21,502 bases of DNA from a virus (IMGVR_UViG_3300017971_000831:1-21502); one strand, 5' to 3'; positions 15,059 to 21,205 are shown, counted from the stretch's first letter. The notes: generated from the sequence alone by a model not told the origin. A program made the numbers and translations.

Positions 15059-15100
15059 ACATGTTTAGTTTTGAACGCCAAATAGAAAGGGACATGCATT

Positions 15101-15340
15101 ATGACAAAGAAAAAAGCAAAAAAAGCTTCACCGAAGAAAGCAAACGATTCTAACTTTTATGGCATTTACTTAGGAGTTCCAGAAGGCACTGTTCGTGAGA
15201 TTCATGTCGCTATTAATGATATTCTAAAGAGTGGCGCTGATCAAGCAACAATGCAAGAAGCTCTTAATGTTCTCCGCGATGCCGCGAAGATCGAAGAATG
15301 CACAATCTCAAATTGTTCAATAAATCTTTCGAACAAATAA
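15101..15340 (+). CDS. Small protein with Lys-rich N-terminus
   Basis: This 79-residue protein has AAAGGGA upstream of its ATG. Residues 1-15 are Lys/Ala-rich (MTKKKAKKASPKKAN), resembling a nucleic-acid-binding tail. Residues 18-65 look like a compact alpha/beta unit (GIYLGVPEGTVREIHVAIND and TMQEALNVLRDAAK). Function unknown. It may start a new transcript from the element at 15050. Confidence 0.6.
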   Translation: MTKKKAKKASPKKANDSNFYGIYLGVPEGTVREIHVAINDILKSGADQATMQEALNVLRDAAKIEECTISNCSINLSNK

Positions 15341-15349
15341 GAGGGAAAG

Positions 15350-15529
15350 ATGTGGACTTTAAAATCTCTGTTGCGTTCGGCCGAGCAAACTCAAGCAGAA
15401 ATCAACGGTAAATGGGTACCTGCTCGTCCGTTAAATTGGAAATGCCGTAGCTTTCGTGAACGTCTTTGTGAAGCTTGGGCAGTATTTAAGGGCCGAGCAG
15501 AAGCATTTACTTGGCCAGAAGGACAATAG
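15350..15529 (+). CDS. Small basic Trp-rich phage protein (59 residues)
   Basis: ATG 15350 follows AGAGGGAAAG. The product has 59 residues with five Trp and many Arg/Lys: it begins MWTLKSLLRSAEQTQAEING, continues KWVPARPLNWKCRS and ends AEAFTWPEGQ. The unusual composition and even codon pattern point to a real gene. I have the impression that such short proteins occur in other phages, but could not check. No function is known. It is followed two bases later by a small membrane protein. Confidence 0.65.
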   Translation: MWTLKSLLRSAEQTQAEINGKWVPARPLNWKCRSFRERLCEAWAVFKGRAEAFTWPEGQ

Positions 15530-15531
15530 TT

Positions 15532-15657
15532 ATGAAAGAGGATTTAACACTTATTCTATTAACTATTGCGATGTTTATTTTCGCTCTATGCCAAGCAGGT
15601 GAAAGATTTGTCCGCGGAGAAAGATTATATCCTACTAATGAAGACGAATTTATTTAA
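15532..15657 (+). CDS. Small single-pass membrane protein (41 residues)
   Basis: This 41-residue product starts two bases after the previous stop. Residues 5-22 are a hydrophobic segment (LTLILLTIAMFIFALCQA), followed by a charged tail (GERFVRGERLYPTNEDEF). It may be an inner-membrane peptide. It is too small to assign as holin or spanin. It overlaps the next gene by 20 bases. Confidence 0.5.
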   Translation: MKEDLTLILLTIAMFIFALCQAGERFVRGERLYPTNEDEFI

Positions 15658-15898
15658 CATTAAACCACGCAGGCGCCTTATTAATTATCTGCGTGAGAAG
15701 TATCCTGAATACATTTGGCAGTACGATTTTCATGGTCATGCATGGCGTGCATCTAAAGACGGGAAAGAAGTGGGGCATGTACGCCACGTTGCTGCTCTTG
15801 CACCTCGCTATGACGGAGATGATGATACATTTATAAGACAAACCTATTTCTACCGTGATGGTCAAACTCCGCTAAGGATTTGGTCATATGACTTATAA
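15638..15898 (+). CDS. Hypothetical basic aromatic-rich protein
   Basis: I choose ATG 15638 (86 residues), since a longer in-frame start at 15566 would lie deep inside the previous gene. The product opens with a basic segment (KTNLFNIKPRRRLINYLREK) and then has beta-like, Trp/Tyr/His-rich parts (YIWQYDFHGHAWRASKDGK, ending RIWSYDL). There are no Cys. Function unknown. It overlaps the next gene by 11 bases. Confidence 0.55.
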   Translation: MKTNLFNIKPRRRLINYLREKYPEYIWQYDFHGHAWRASKDGKEVGHVRHVAALAPRYDGDDDTFIRQTYFYRDGQTPLRIWSYDL

Positions 15899-16199
15899 TA
15901 AGATTTTAGCAACGATCGCAGTTATTGGTCTCTATGCCTTCCTCATATTTATCACTGTATTTCTAATCGTAGATCTAAACAGGAAGTTTGATAAGCTAGA
16001 AGAATCCCTTGGAGAGCTCAAGGTTTCTCTTGAGAAATTGTGTGTTACCATGGAAGAGGTGAATGAAAACACAAAGAAATTGGTCAAGCAGATGGAGAAG
16101 ATGAATAAGAAACTAGAGAAGATCGATAAGCAATTAGAAGAAATGAATAAGAAGTTAGATGAAACAAATAAAGAACTTAGAAAGCGAGAAGGCCCATGA
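15888..16199 (+). CDS. Membrane-anchored coiled-coil protein
   Basis: The 103-residue product has an N-terminal membrane segment (residues 5-29, with IAVIGLYAFLIFITVFLIV) followed by a long uninterrupted heptad coiled coil to the end (repeats such as KQMEKMNKKLEKIDKQLEE). The short N-terminus with one Lys and the basic residues after the segment do not clearly fix the orientation. It could be a spanin-like, holin-associated or superinfection-exclusion protein, but no lysis gene is next to it. Function unknown. It ends in an ATGA overlap with the next gene. Confidence 0.65.
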   Translation: MTYNKILATIAVIGLYAFLIFITVFLIVDLNRKFDKLEESLGELKVSLEKLCVTMEEVNENTKKLVKQMEKMNKKLEKIDKQLEEMNKKLDETNKELRKREGP

Positions 16200-16432
16200 A
16201 ACAGTTAAGATCTTTAGAAGAAATCGAAACTATGCTTTCTTGGTTAGAAGATAAAATAGCAAAGTGGGAAGAGCGCCAGAGTTTAGCAGGCATTGGCACT
16301 CGGATGGGTACCAGTCAGTGTAACCATAGCCGTATAGAGTATGCGAGCTGGTTAGCTCAGCGAGATTTTTTACTAAAATTAAAGCAGCGTGTTAGTGCTG
16401 TTACCTGCTCAGGAGTCCCTGATGAACAATGA
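16196..16432 (+). CDS. Hypothetical small helical protein
   Basis: The 78-residue product is translated from an ATGA overlap with the previous stop. It is helical and charged (LRSLEEIETMLSWLEDKIAK, then YASWLAQRDFLLKLKQ) with a Gly/Thr-rich middle. No motif is recognised. It overlaps the next gene by 11 bases. Confidence 0.6.
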   Translation: MKQLRSLEEIETMLSWLEDKIAKWEERQSLAGIGTRMGTSQCNHSRIEYASWLAQRDFLLKLKQRVSAVTCSGVPDEQ

Positions 16433-16679
16433 ATATCCCCCAAAACATACAACTCGAGAAGACGTTGAAAAATTAGCTCGAGACAATCCAATTATCTTTT
16501 CAGCTCTAAATGCTATGTATTCTGGGCATATCTCTTTTGAACAAGCAATGCTCGAGGCAGTTAAGTTGCTCGCAAAGCATAATGCTTATCTTGAGCAGAC
16601 TGTTTTAAAACATGCTCTGGTGCTTGAACCTGTAAGTGTTCCATTGCAGGAGTCCTCGGATGAAAACAAAGGAAATTAA
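16422..16679 (+). CDS. Hypothetical small helical protein
   Basis: I choose ATG 16422 because CAGGAG is correctly spaced upstream; 85 residues result. A central helical domain is visible (TREDVEKLARDNPIIFSALN and FEQAMLEAVKLLAKHNAYLE). No Cys cluster or membrane segment is seen. It overlaps the next gene by 20 bases. Function unknown. Confidence 0.6.
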   Translation: MNNEYPPKHTTREDVEKLARDNPIIFSALNAMYSGHISFEQAMLEAVKLLAKHNAYLEQTVLKHALVLEPVSVPLQESSDENKGN

Positions 16680-17181
16680 AGAAGGCGGCCCATACGAAGC
16701 CGTTCATGTAAAAGACCGCAATGAGCATCAAGTTGAAGTAACAATGCGGAACGAATCAGGCCATGAAATCATCTATCTTATCTATAAGAAACCTCTTTTC
16801 GAGAGGATGAAAGATCTAGAGAAAGAAGAAAAGAAAAAGCGTTGGATCGCTTCAAGCCGAGACTGTGAAATGTATCCGATAAAACGAGTAAAATCAAAAG
16901 ATGAAGAGATGCTCGTAAAGATGCCTTTCCAGGAAGCTTTCCATTTGCGCAAAGCTCTGATAAAGGTAGTAGAACATATTGATAGCCCGCATATTCGAGT
17001 TCTTATTAAGTCTCTTGAATTAAAAGCAAGTGATTATGGTAGCGAGCCTTGTCTTGAGTGTGGGCAGAAGATGAAGGTAATAAATACAAGTCGTGCAAAG
17101 TATGCAACTTTTATTCTTTGGTCGTGCAATAATTGCGGTAATCAGCATTTGGAAAAGAAACATACTCCAAGTATGTATTAG
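16660..17181 (+). CDS. Hypothetical protein with C-terminal zinc ribbon
   Basis: ATG 16660 is preceded by CAGGAG, so I prefer it to an earlier in-frame ATG at 16636. The product has 173 residues. Residues 10-45 are beta-like, residues 48-62 a very charged helix, and residues 85-125 a helical part (FQEAFHLRKALIKVVEHI). Residues 131-159 hold a zinc ribbon: CLECG (C131, C134) and CNNCG (C156, C159). The ribbon is likely a nucleic-acid or protein contact. No catalytic motif. Function unknown. Confidence 0.65.
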   Translation: MKTKEIKEGGPYEAVHVKDRNEHQVEVTMRNESGHEIIYLIYKKPLFERMKDLEKEEKKKRWIASSRDCEMYPIKRVKSKDEEMLVKMPFQEAFHLRKALIKVVEHIDSPHIRVLIKSLELKASDYGSEPCLECGQKMKVINTSRAKYATFILWSCNNCGNQHLEKKHTPSMY

Positions 17182-17190
17182 AGGAAAGTG

Positions 17191-17436
17191 ATGGCATCTT
17201 TTACATTTAAGAAGCTGAAAGAGAAATTCAAATCACTTCTACGGACTAATATCGTTGAGCATCGTGTTACTATAATAAATGATCAGGTGATCGAAGGCAA
17301 TCTTACTCCAGATGAAGCAAAACAGCTTGTAAAAGAATCAGATGAGTTATTTGATGCTGCTTGCAAACGTATGGATGCCCTATTTGAAGACGTTAATCAG
17401 CGTTTAAATAGTATTCATTCTAAGTTCAGAAAATAA
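17191..17436 (+). CDS. Hypothetical small helical protein
   Basis: I choose ATG 17191 with GAGG six bases upstream rather than the GTG just before it. The 81-residue product starts with a basic helix (FKKLKEKFKSLLRTN) and then has a helix-rich body with LTPDEAKQLVKESDELFDAA. It is the last gene before a promoter-like gap. Function unknown. Confidence 0.6.
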   Translation: MASFTFKKLKEKFKSLLRTNIVEHRVTIINDQVIEGNLTPDEAKQLVKESDELFDAACKRMDALFEDVNQRLNSIHSKFRK

Positions 17437-17455
17437 CTTGTTTGTTTCCTTGTCG

Positions 17456-17484
17456 TTAACTTCCCTTGCTTTTTCTTGTATAAT
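17456..17484 (+). promoter_or_regulatory. Putative sigma70-type promoter
   Basis: TATAAT at 17479-17484 is a perfect -10. TTAACT (17456-17461) is a 4-of-6 match to -35 at a 17-base spacing. The 83-base gap, low GC and a clear SD (AGGAGAAA) before ATG 17520 fit a promoter that serves the rtcB unit. Confidence 0.55.
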
Positions 17485-17519
17485 GTCATGTACTTACATT
17501 CTTTTGTTAGGAGAAAGTC

Positions 17520-17747
17520 ATGAAAAAGGATGATCATATTAGTCGTGCCGCAGCACTCGAGAAGATCATCAATGATCGCGAAAAGCCTGAATCCGAACGT
17601 ATGGAAGCAATGATCGAACATGCAAAGATTTGGTGTCCTAATGATGTAGAGAGGCACAAGCTCAGACTTACTTTGATGATTACTCTCGAAAAGCTCGATG
17701 TTCCTCAGAAGACAATCGAGCGCATTTTGACTGATGATGTGAACTAA
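17520..17747 (+). CDS. Hypothetical small protein, first gene of the rtcB unit
   Basis: The 75-residue product has a strong SD (AGGAGAAA). It is helical and charged (SRAAALEKIINDREKPESER, MEAMIEHAKIWCPND, LRLTLMITLEKLDVPQK). It lies directly after the putative sigma70 promoter and its stop overlaps the next start by one base. I recognise no family. Confidence 0.65.
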   Translation: MKKDDHISRAAALEKIINDREKPESERMEAMIEHAKIWCPNDVERHKLRLTLMITLEKLDVPQKTIERILTDDVN

Positions 17748-18037
17748 TGATTTTAGATCAATTAGTTGAGAAGAAAGATCTCTACATTTATCTCAAGTAT
17801 CGTATACTTGAGCTACAGAAAGCTGAAGCAGACCTATTTGTAGCGATCAAAGAAGATGAATCATTAAATAAGACCAAAAAGCTACAACACGCTGTTTTGC
17901 GTCTTAAAGGAAGCATCCGCGAATTAAGAAGGCTTAAGGCTTCTCTAGAAACAGGACGGCTTAAAGAAGAATGTAAAAGGATGTGGAGACCAGACGATGA
18001 AATGGGTGAGGAAGGAAGGCATCAAGATTCCGATTAA
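17747..18037 (+). CDS. Hypothetical coiled-coil protein upstream of rtcB
   Basis: The 96-residue product begins in a TAATG overlap and ends inside the start of rtcB, overlapping it by 41 bases. It is mostly coiled-coil helix (YRILELQKAEADLFVAIKED, LRLKGSIRELRRLKASLETG). The close coupling suggests co-expression with rtcB, but it bears no resemblance to the RtcB helper archease that I can see. Function unknown. Confidence 0.6.
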   Translation: MILDQLVEKKDLYIYLKYRILELQKAEADLFVAIKEDESLNKTKKLQHAVLRLKGSIRELRRLKASLETGRLKEECKRMWRPDDEMGEEGRHQDSD

Positions 18038-19202
18038 ATCTTGGTGTGAATCTATTGATATTGAAGCTGAAAAGCAAGCTGTAAATCTTGCTAATCTGCC
18101 ATTTGCTTTTAAACACATTGCTCTTATGCCTGACTGTCATGGTGGGTATGGCATGCCTATTGGTGGCGTTCTCGCTACAAATGGGGTAGTTGTCCCCAAT
18201 GCTGTAGGTGTTGATATTGGTTGTGGTATGGGTTTCTTTGAAACTAATATCGACGCAGATGAAGTTGTTACAGCGCCAGATGATTTTCTTCGTAAGTTCG
18301 TTCAGGAACTTAAAAGAAGCATTCCTGTTGGTTTTCATCATCATAAAATAGCCCAGAAGTGGGAAGGTTTTAACCGCGCCCCTCAAACTCCTCCAGTCAA
18401 GCAAGAGCTCGAATCAGCAAGATTTCAGTTAGGCACTCTTGGTGGAGGTAACCACTTTATTGAGTTACAGAGATCAGATACAGGCAAACTTTGCTTAATG
18501 GTGCATTCAGGGTCTCGTAACTTTGGTTATAAGATCGCTAAATATTATAATGCTCTTGCTCAGAAGCTTTGTAAACGCTGGTATTCTAACATCCCTGAAT
18601 TTAAAGGTGAAGATGGTTTAGCCTTTCTTCCCATTGAAACACTTGAAGCCAAAGCCTATTTAGACTCGATGAATTATGCCTTAGACTTTGCTAAAGAGAG
18701 TCGTGCGCATATGATGAATACCTCTATAAACATCCTTAGTAAATTGCTGAAATCGGAGCTTTCTTTAGATCTTAGTTTGGGGCGCGAAGTTAACATTCAT
18801 CATAACTTTGCAGCTTGGGAAAATCATTATGGTAAGAATGTCATTGTGCACCGTAAAGGAGCTACTCAGGCACGGAAAGATCAGTTTGGTATCATACCCG
18901 GTTCTATGGGAACATCCTCTTACATTGTGCGTGGGCTTGGCAATTCAGAATCGTTTGAATCATGCTCGCATGGAGCTGGAAGAAAATTAGCTCGCGGGAA
19001 AGCCAATAGAACTCTTACAATGACTGATGTTGAAAAGGCTATGGGTGATATCGTTTTTGAGATTGGAGTTGACCGTAAAGGTAACCCCGATCTTAGCGAA
19101 GCGCCGCAAGCGTATAAAGATATTGATGAGGTAATCGACGCTGAGAAAGATCTTGTCGAGGTAGTTACGAAATTGCAACCACTGGCTGTAATTAAAGGAT
19201 AA
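17997..19202 (+). CDS. rtcB: RtcB RNA ligase (3'-phosphate / 5'-OH, GTP-dependent)
   Basis: The 401-residue protein is full length (E. coli RtcB is 408). RtcB joins RNA 2',3'-cyclic phosphate or 3'-phosphate ends to 5'-OH ends using GTP and Mn2+. The motifs are intact: MPDCHGGYGMPIGG (44-57), GVDIGCGM with metal Cys76 (71-78), GTLGGGNHFIE with His153 (146-156), MVHSGSRNFG with His170 (168-177), NIHHNFA with His268/269, RKGATQA (286-292), IIPGSMGTSSYIVRGLGN (299-316) and SCSHGAGR, where His325 is the expected guanylylation site. The end AYKDIDEVIDAEKDLVEVV follows E. coli RtcB closely. GGAG is eight bases before ATG. It lies in a run of phage accessory genes. A role in repair of tRNA cut by host anticodon nucleases is the likely inference. 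Confidence 0.95.
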   Translation: MKWVRKEGIKIPIKSWCESIDIEAEKQAVNLANLPFAFKHIALMPDCHGGYGMPIGGVLATNGVVVPNAVGVDIGCGMGFFETNIDADEVVTAPDDFLRKFVQELKRSIPVGFHHHKIAQKWEGFNRAPQTPPVKQELESARFQLGTLGGGNHFIELQRSDTGKLCLMVHSGSRNFGYKIAKYYNALAQKLCKRWYSNIPEFKGEDGLAFLPIETLEAKAYLDSMNYALDFAKESRAHMMNTSINILSKLLKSELSLDLSLGREVNIHHNFAAWENHYGKNVIVHRKGATQARKDQFGIIPGSMGTSSYIVRGLGNSESFESCSHGAGRKLARGKANRTLTMTDVEKAMGDIVFEIGVDRKGNPDLSEAPQAYKDIDEVIDAEKDLVEVVTKLQPLAVIKG

Positions 19203-19224
19203 TTTGTATAATCAAGTTATCCTT
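19195..19224 (+). terminator. 12-bp hairpin with TATAAT loop after rtcB
   Basis: AAGGATAATTTG (19195-19206) pairs with CAAGTTATCCTT (19213-19224) with one G-U pair, leaving the six-base loop TATAAT. It spans the rtcB stop codon. Only three T follow, so it is a weak terminator at best. It could also be an mRNA-processing hairpin, or the loop could be a -10 element at the DNA level. Confidence 0.5.
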
Positions 19225-19237
19225 TAGGAGCTAACAT

Positions 19238-19657
19238 ATGGATAATCCTTATGATTGGGGTTTAAAGCAGGAAGCGGCATTTCTTGATCGCAAACATCGT
19301 AATGAAAAACGAGAAGAGTTAAAGAGCTCTACCTTAGAGCTAGACTTGATTTCATTTGATAAGTTAACCCATTTGGCCGAAAATCCTGAGAAAGAACCAG
19401 ATCCTGATAAACCTCTAACTAGGTTATCTCAAGCTCAAATAGATCGAGTTTTAACTGAGTTAAATGTTGCTTGTCATATGAATGATTCTATGGTCAGCTT
19501 ACCTTTAGCTGAGTTGAGCCATCTTTTAAGAGCTTGGTTTCTTTGCCGTCTTATTAAACAAAGCACAGATTGGGATAACCTTTGTGAAGAAGACAAAGAG
19601 GTCAGCCCACTTAACAGTTTAAAAGCCATTTATAATCTTGTTAAGGATCGTGTTTGA
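19238..19657 (+). CDS. Hypothetical protein downstream of rtcB
   Basis: The 139-residue product has AGGAG seven bases before ATG. The N-terminus is charged (DRKHRNEKREELKS), then a short acidic Pro-rich linker (ENPEKEPDPDKP), then a helical domain (LSQAQIDRVLTELNVACHMN, LPLAELSHLLRAWFLCRLIK). No known motif. The stop overlaps the next ATG (TGATG), so the two are probably translated in series. Confidence 0.65.
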   Translation: MDNPYDWGLKQEAAFLDRKHRNEKREELKSSTLELDLISFDKLTHLAENPEKEPDPDKPLTRLSQAQIDRVLTELNVACHMNDSMVSLPLAELSHLLRAWFLCRLIKQSTDWDNLCEEDKEVSPLNSLKAIYNLVKDRV

Positions 19658-20130
19658 TGAAGGAGTTAGATATAACAATGAATGATTTCGACAAAGCTCA
19701 GGTGAAAGCTCTTGGGCGCGATATAGGTTATGGTAACATAATGAATCTTGCGAGCGAATGCTGGCGTGAATTTCTCGAAGCTTCAGGGCACCCTTCTGGG
19801 GGAGAATTTGTTCCAGGCCCTTGTAAGGCATCAACAGTACCCTGTGATTGTGGAGGTTCCTGTGACTGGTGCTGTGGTTCTGGATGGCTTACACTTAAAG
19901 TAAAAGAAGCAAAAGAAGCTTTAGGTGATAAAGAGCTACCTAAAAAGAAACAGCATGACATTACTGAGTTTGGTAATTATGATCCTCAAGTGTTTCAGCA
20001 GTTTTTAGATTCTAGTAGATCGTTTCATCTGTGCCATACTCAAGCCTCTTCTTGGGGTATAGCGCATGTGCGTAAAGCTTTAGTTAATTGGATTAAAGCA
20101 TTTGAGAAATTAGAAGAAAGCAGAAAATGA
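19657..20130 (+). CDS. Hypothetical protein with Cys-rich CDCGGSCDWCCGSG knot
   Basis: ATG 19657 overlaps the previous stop. The product has 157 residues. Residues 56-76 hold C56, C63, C65, C69, C72 and C73, in the sequence PCDCGGSCDWCCGSGW. The CxxCCGSG part recalls the CxxCxGxG repeats of DnaJ-type zinc domains, but only one clear unit is present. The flanks are helical (IMNLASECWREFLEA and HVRKALVNWIKAFEKLEE). A second internal ATG at 19678 sits 12 bases after AGGAG and is possible. Function unknown; zinc binding inferred. Confidence 0.6.
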   Translation: MKELDITMNDFDKAQVKALGRDIGYGNIMNLASECWREFLEASGHPSGGEFVPGPCKASTVPCDCGGSCDWCCGSGWLTLKVKEAKEALGDKELPKKKQHDITEFGNYDPQVFQQFLDSSRSFHLCHTQASSWGIAHVRKALVNWIKAFEKLEESRK

Positions 20131-20399
20131 ATCGACGCGATTTGCAGCGGCTTGTTGTTAAACTTAATGTGCGTCTTAACAATCTTTTTACTGAACTACA
20201 AGAGAAGCATAGTTCTGAAAATATTCCTCTGCTTAAAGGCCAAATTTACGACACCCTTTGGAATTTACGAAGATTAAGTGGTCTTGAAGCAGGTAGCCCT
20301 TTTCTAGAGCATTTAATCACTCAAGAAGAGCATGAGCTTAGAAAAGAATTGTTGGAAGCAAAACCAAAGATCGGGGCTAGAAAGATTCGGTTCAAATGA
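20127..20399 (+). CDS. Hypothetical small helical protein
   Basis: The 90-residue product starts in an ATGA overlap. It is helical and charged (LQRLVVKLNVRLNNLFTELQ, YDTLWNLRRLSG, EEHELRKELLEAKPK) with a basic end. No motif is recognised. It overlaps the next start by four bases. Confidence 0.6.
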   Translation: MNRRDLQRLVVKLNVRLNNLFTELQEKHSSENIPLLKGQIYDTLWNLRRLSGLEAGSPFLEHLITQEEHELRKELLEAKPKIGARKIRFK

Positions 20400-20620
20400 A
20401 ACTAGGGCATTTTCTTGAAATAATTACGTTAAACGATTTTCAGAAAGCTTACGGACGGCATCTGAACGCACTTCGATTTAATTTCGGTTTCCCTTTCTGT
20501 CCTAAATGCGATAGAAGAATAGCTGGCTGGCGAAGATTTCTTTTTTGGCGAAGAATCCATAATCGGAGGTGCCGGGAGAAATTTGGGCACCTTTTAAACG
20601 ATTTTAGAAAGAAGAGCTAA
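20396..20620 (+). CDS. Small basic putative zinc-binding protein
   Basis: The 74-residue product is very basic. FCPKCDRR (C35, C38) with H55 and C59 in IHNRRC could form one zinc site, similar to short zinc knuckles that bind nucleic acid. Trp and Arg dominate residues 40-60 (GWRRFLFWRR). It starts in an ATGA overlap. Function unknown. Confidence 0.6.
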   Translation: MKLGHFLEIITLNDFQKAYGRHLNALRFNFGFPFCPKCDRRIAGWRRFLFWRRIHNRRCREKFGHLLNDFRKKS

Positions 20621-20922
20621 TGTCAGAAGAACTAAAGAAGAGAACTTGGTGTTGGATTATGCTTCCCGCTGATTATGAGATTCGTTGTGATCTTTGTAAA
20701 GGCGCTAACATTACTTGGTCTGAATATGAGAATCTGATTTGGTGTTATGACTGTGAAAAAGATACACCTGGAACTTCCGGTATTTTTGATGGGCCGATTA
20801 TGGTTAATACGGTCCAACTAATGGGCATTTCTCTTGACCGTTTTGATTGTGTTAATGAACGAAGGCTTTATCTTCATCAGACTGATTCTGGTATTGATTG
20901 GAAACCAGAACCTCCAGAATAA
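20620..20922 (+). CDS. Small zinc-ribbon protein upstream of the structured RNA
   Basis: The 100-residue product has two CxxC pairs, CDLC (C23, C26) and CYDC (C42, C45), around a short beta segment, a likely zinc ribbon. The rest is beta/loop with MVNTVQLMGISLDRFDCVNE. The start overlaps the previous stop by one base. Its stop codon falls at the very 5' edge of the RNA stem at 20921, so ribosomes ending here would touch that stem. Function unknown. Confidence 0.65.
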   Translation: MSEELKKRTWCWIMLPADYEIRCDLCKGANITWSEYENLIWCYDCEKDTPGTSGIFDGPIMVNTVQLMGISLDRFDCVNERRLYLHQTDSGIDWKPEPPE

Positions 20923-21205
20923 GGATCTAACAACCTTGCGGGTCGTGGGAACCTCGACTCACGTTAAGAACGAGAGGAATGACTAGGTGGCTTTGACCGT
21001 TTGTCTCCTATCAGAGAAACGGTTGTGGGCAGATGAGCTCCCCACTCGTGTTAGCTTTGACACGACAAAACTTAGCTTGCTGAGCGCCGATCTCAGCACA
21101 ATGATTCGGCCGGGGTGCTTGTTAATTCCTGATCGAACAGCTGGAATTGACTAGGTGTGCATTCCGAATAATGTACTACACTCGTAGATAGGTTGTTAGA
21201 TCTTT
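20921..21205 (+). ncRNA. Candidate large structured RNA, class not recognised
   Basis: This gap holds no convincing coding frame but is dense in pairing. A terminal stem joins 20921-20936 with 21190-21205 (16 bp, one G-U). Inside are hairpins 20944-20949/20958-20963, 20996-21007/21014-21023, 21025-21029/21041-21045, 21046-21052/21059-21065, 21078-21084/21092-21098 and 21122-21129/21143-21150, plus a short one at 21176-21187. GGAAUG (20976-20981) could pair with CAUUCC (21160-21165). The loop GCCGA (21086-21090) can pair with UCGGC (21106-21110) as a pseudoknot. Several G-U pairs occur that would not form on the other strand, so plus is favoured. I see none of the landmarks of tmRNA, RNase P RNA, tRNA or group I introns. 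It may be a free RNA, or a leader of the gene at 21225. Confidence 0.7.
20976..21157 (+). repeat. Duplicated motif GGAAT(T)GACTAGGTG inside the RNA
   Basis: GGAATGACTAGGTG is at 20976-20989 and GGAATTGACTAGGTG at 21143-21157, differing by one inserted T. The ACTAGGTG part falls in predicted single-stranded joints in both places. Confidence 0.75.

Noticed and set aside
17961-18404. Minus-strand frame opposite the start of rtcB
   Set aside because: The plus strand encodes unmistakable RtcB motifs here.
20921-21205. Group I intron, tmRNA or RNase P RNA as identity of the structured RNA
   Set aside because: GACTAGGTG recalls part of a group I core, but it occurs twice, no split gene flanks it and the other core elements are not seen. 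I see no tRNA-like end or tag frame for tmRNA and no conserved RNase P core blocks.
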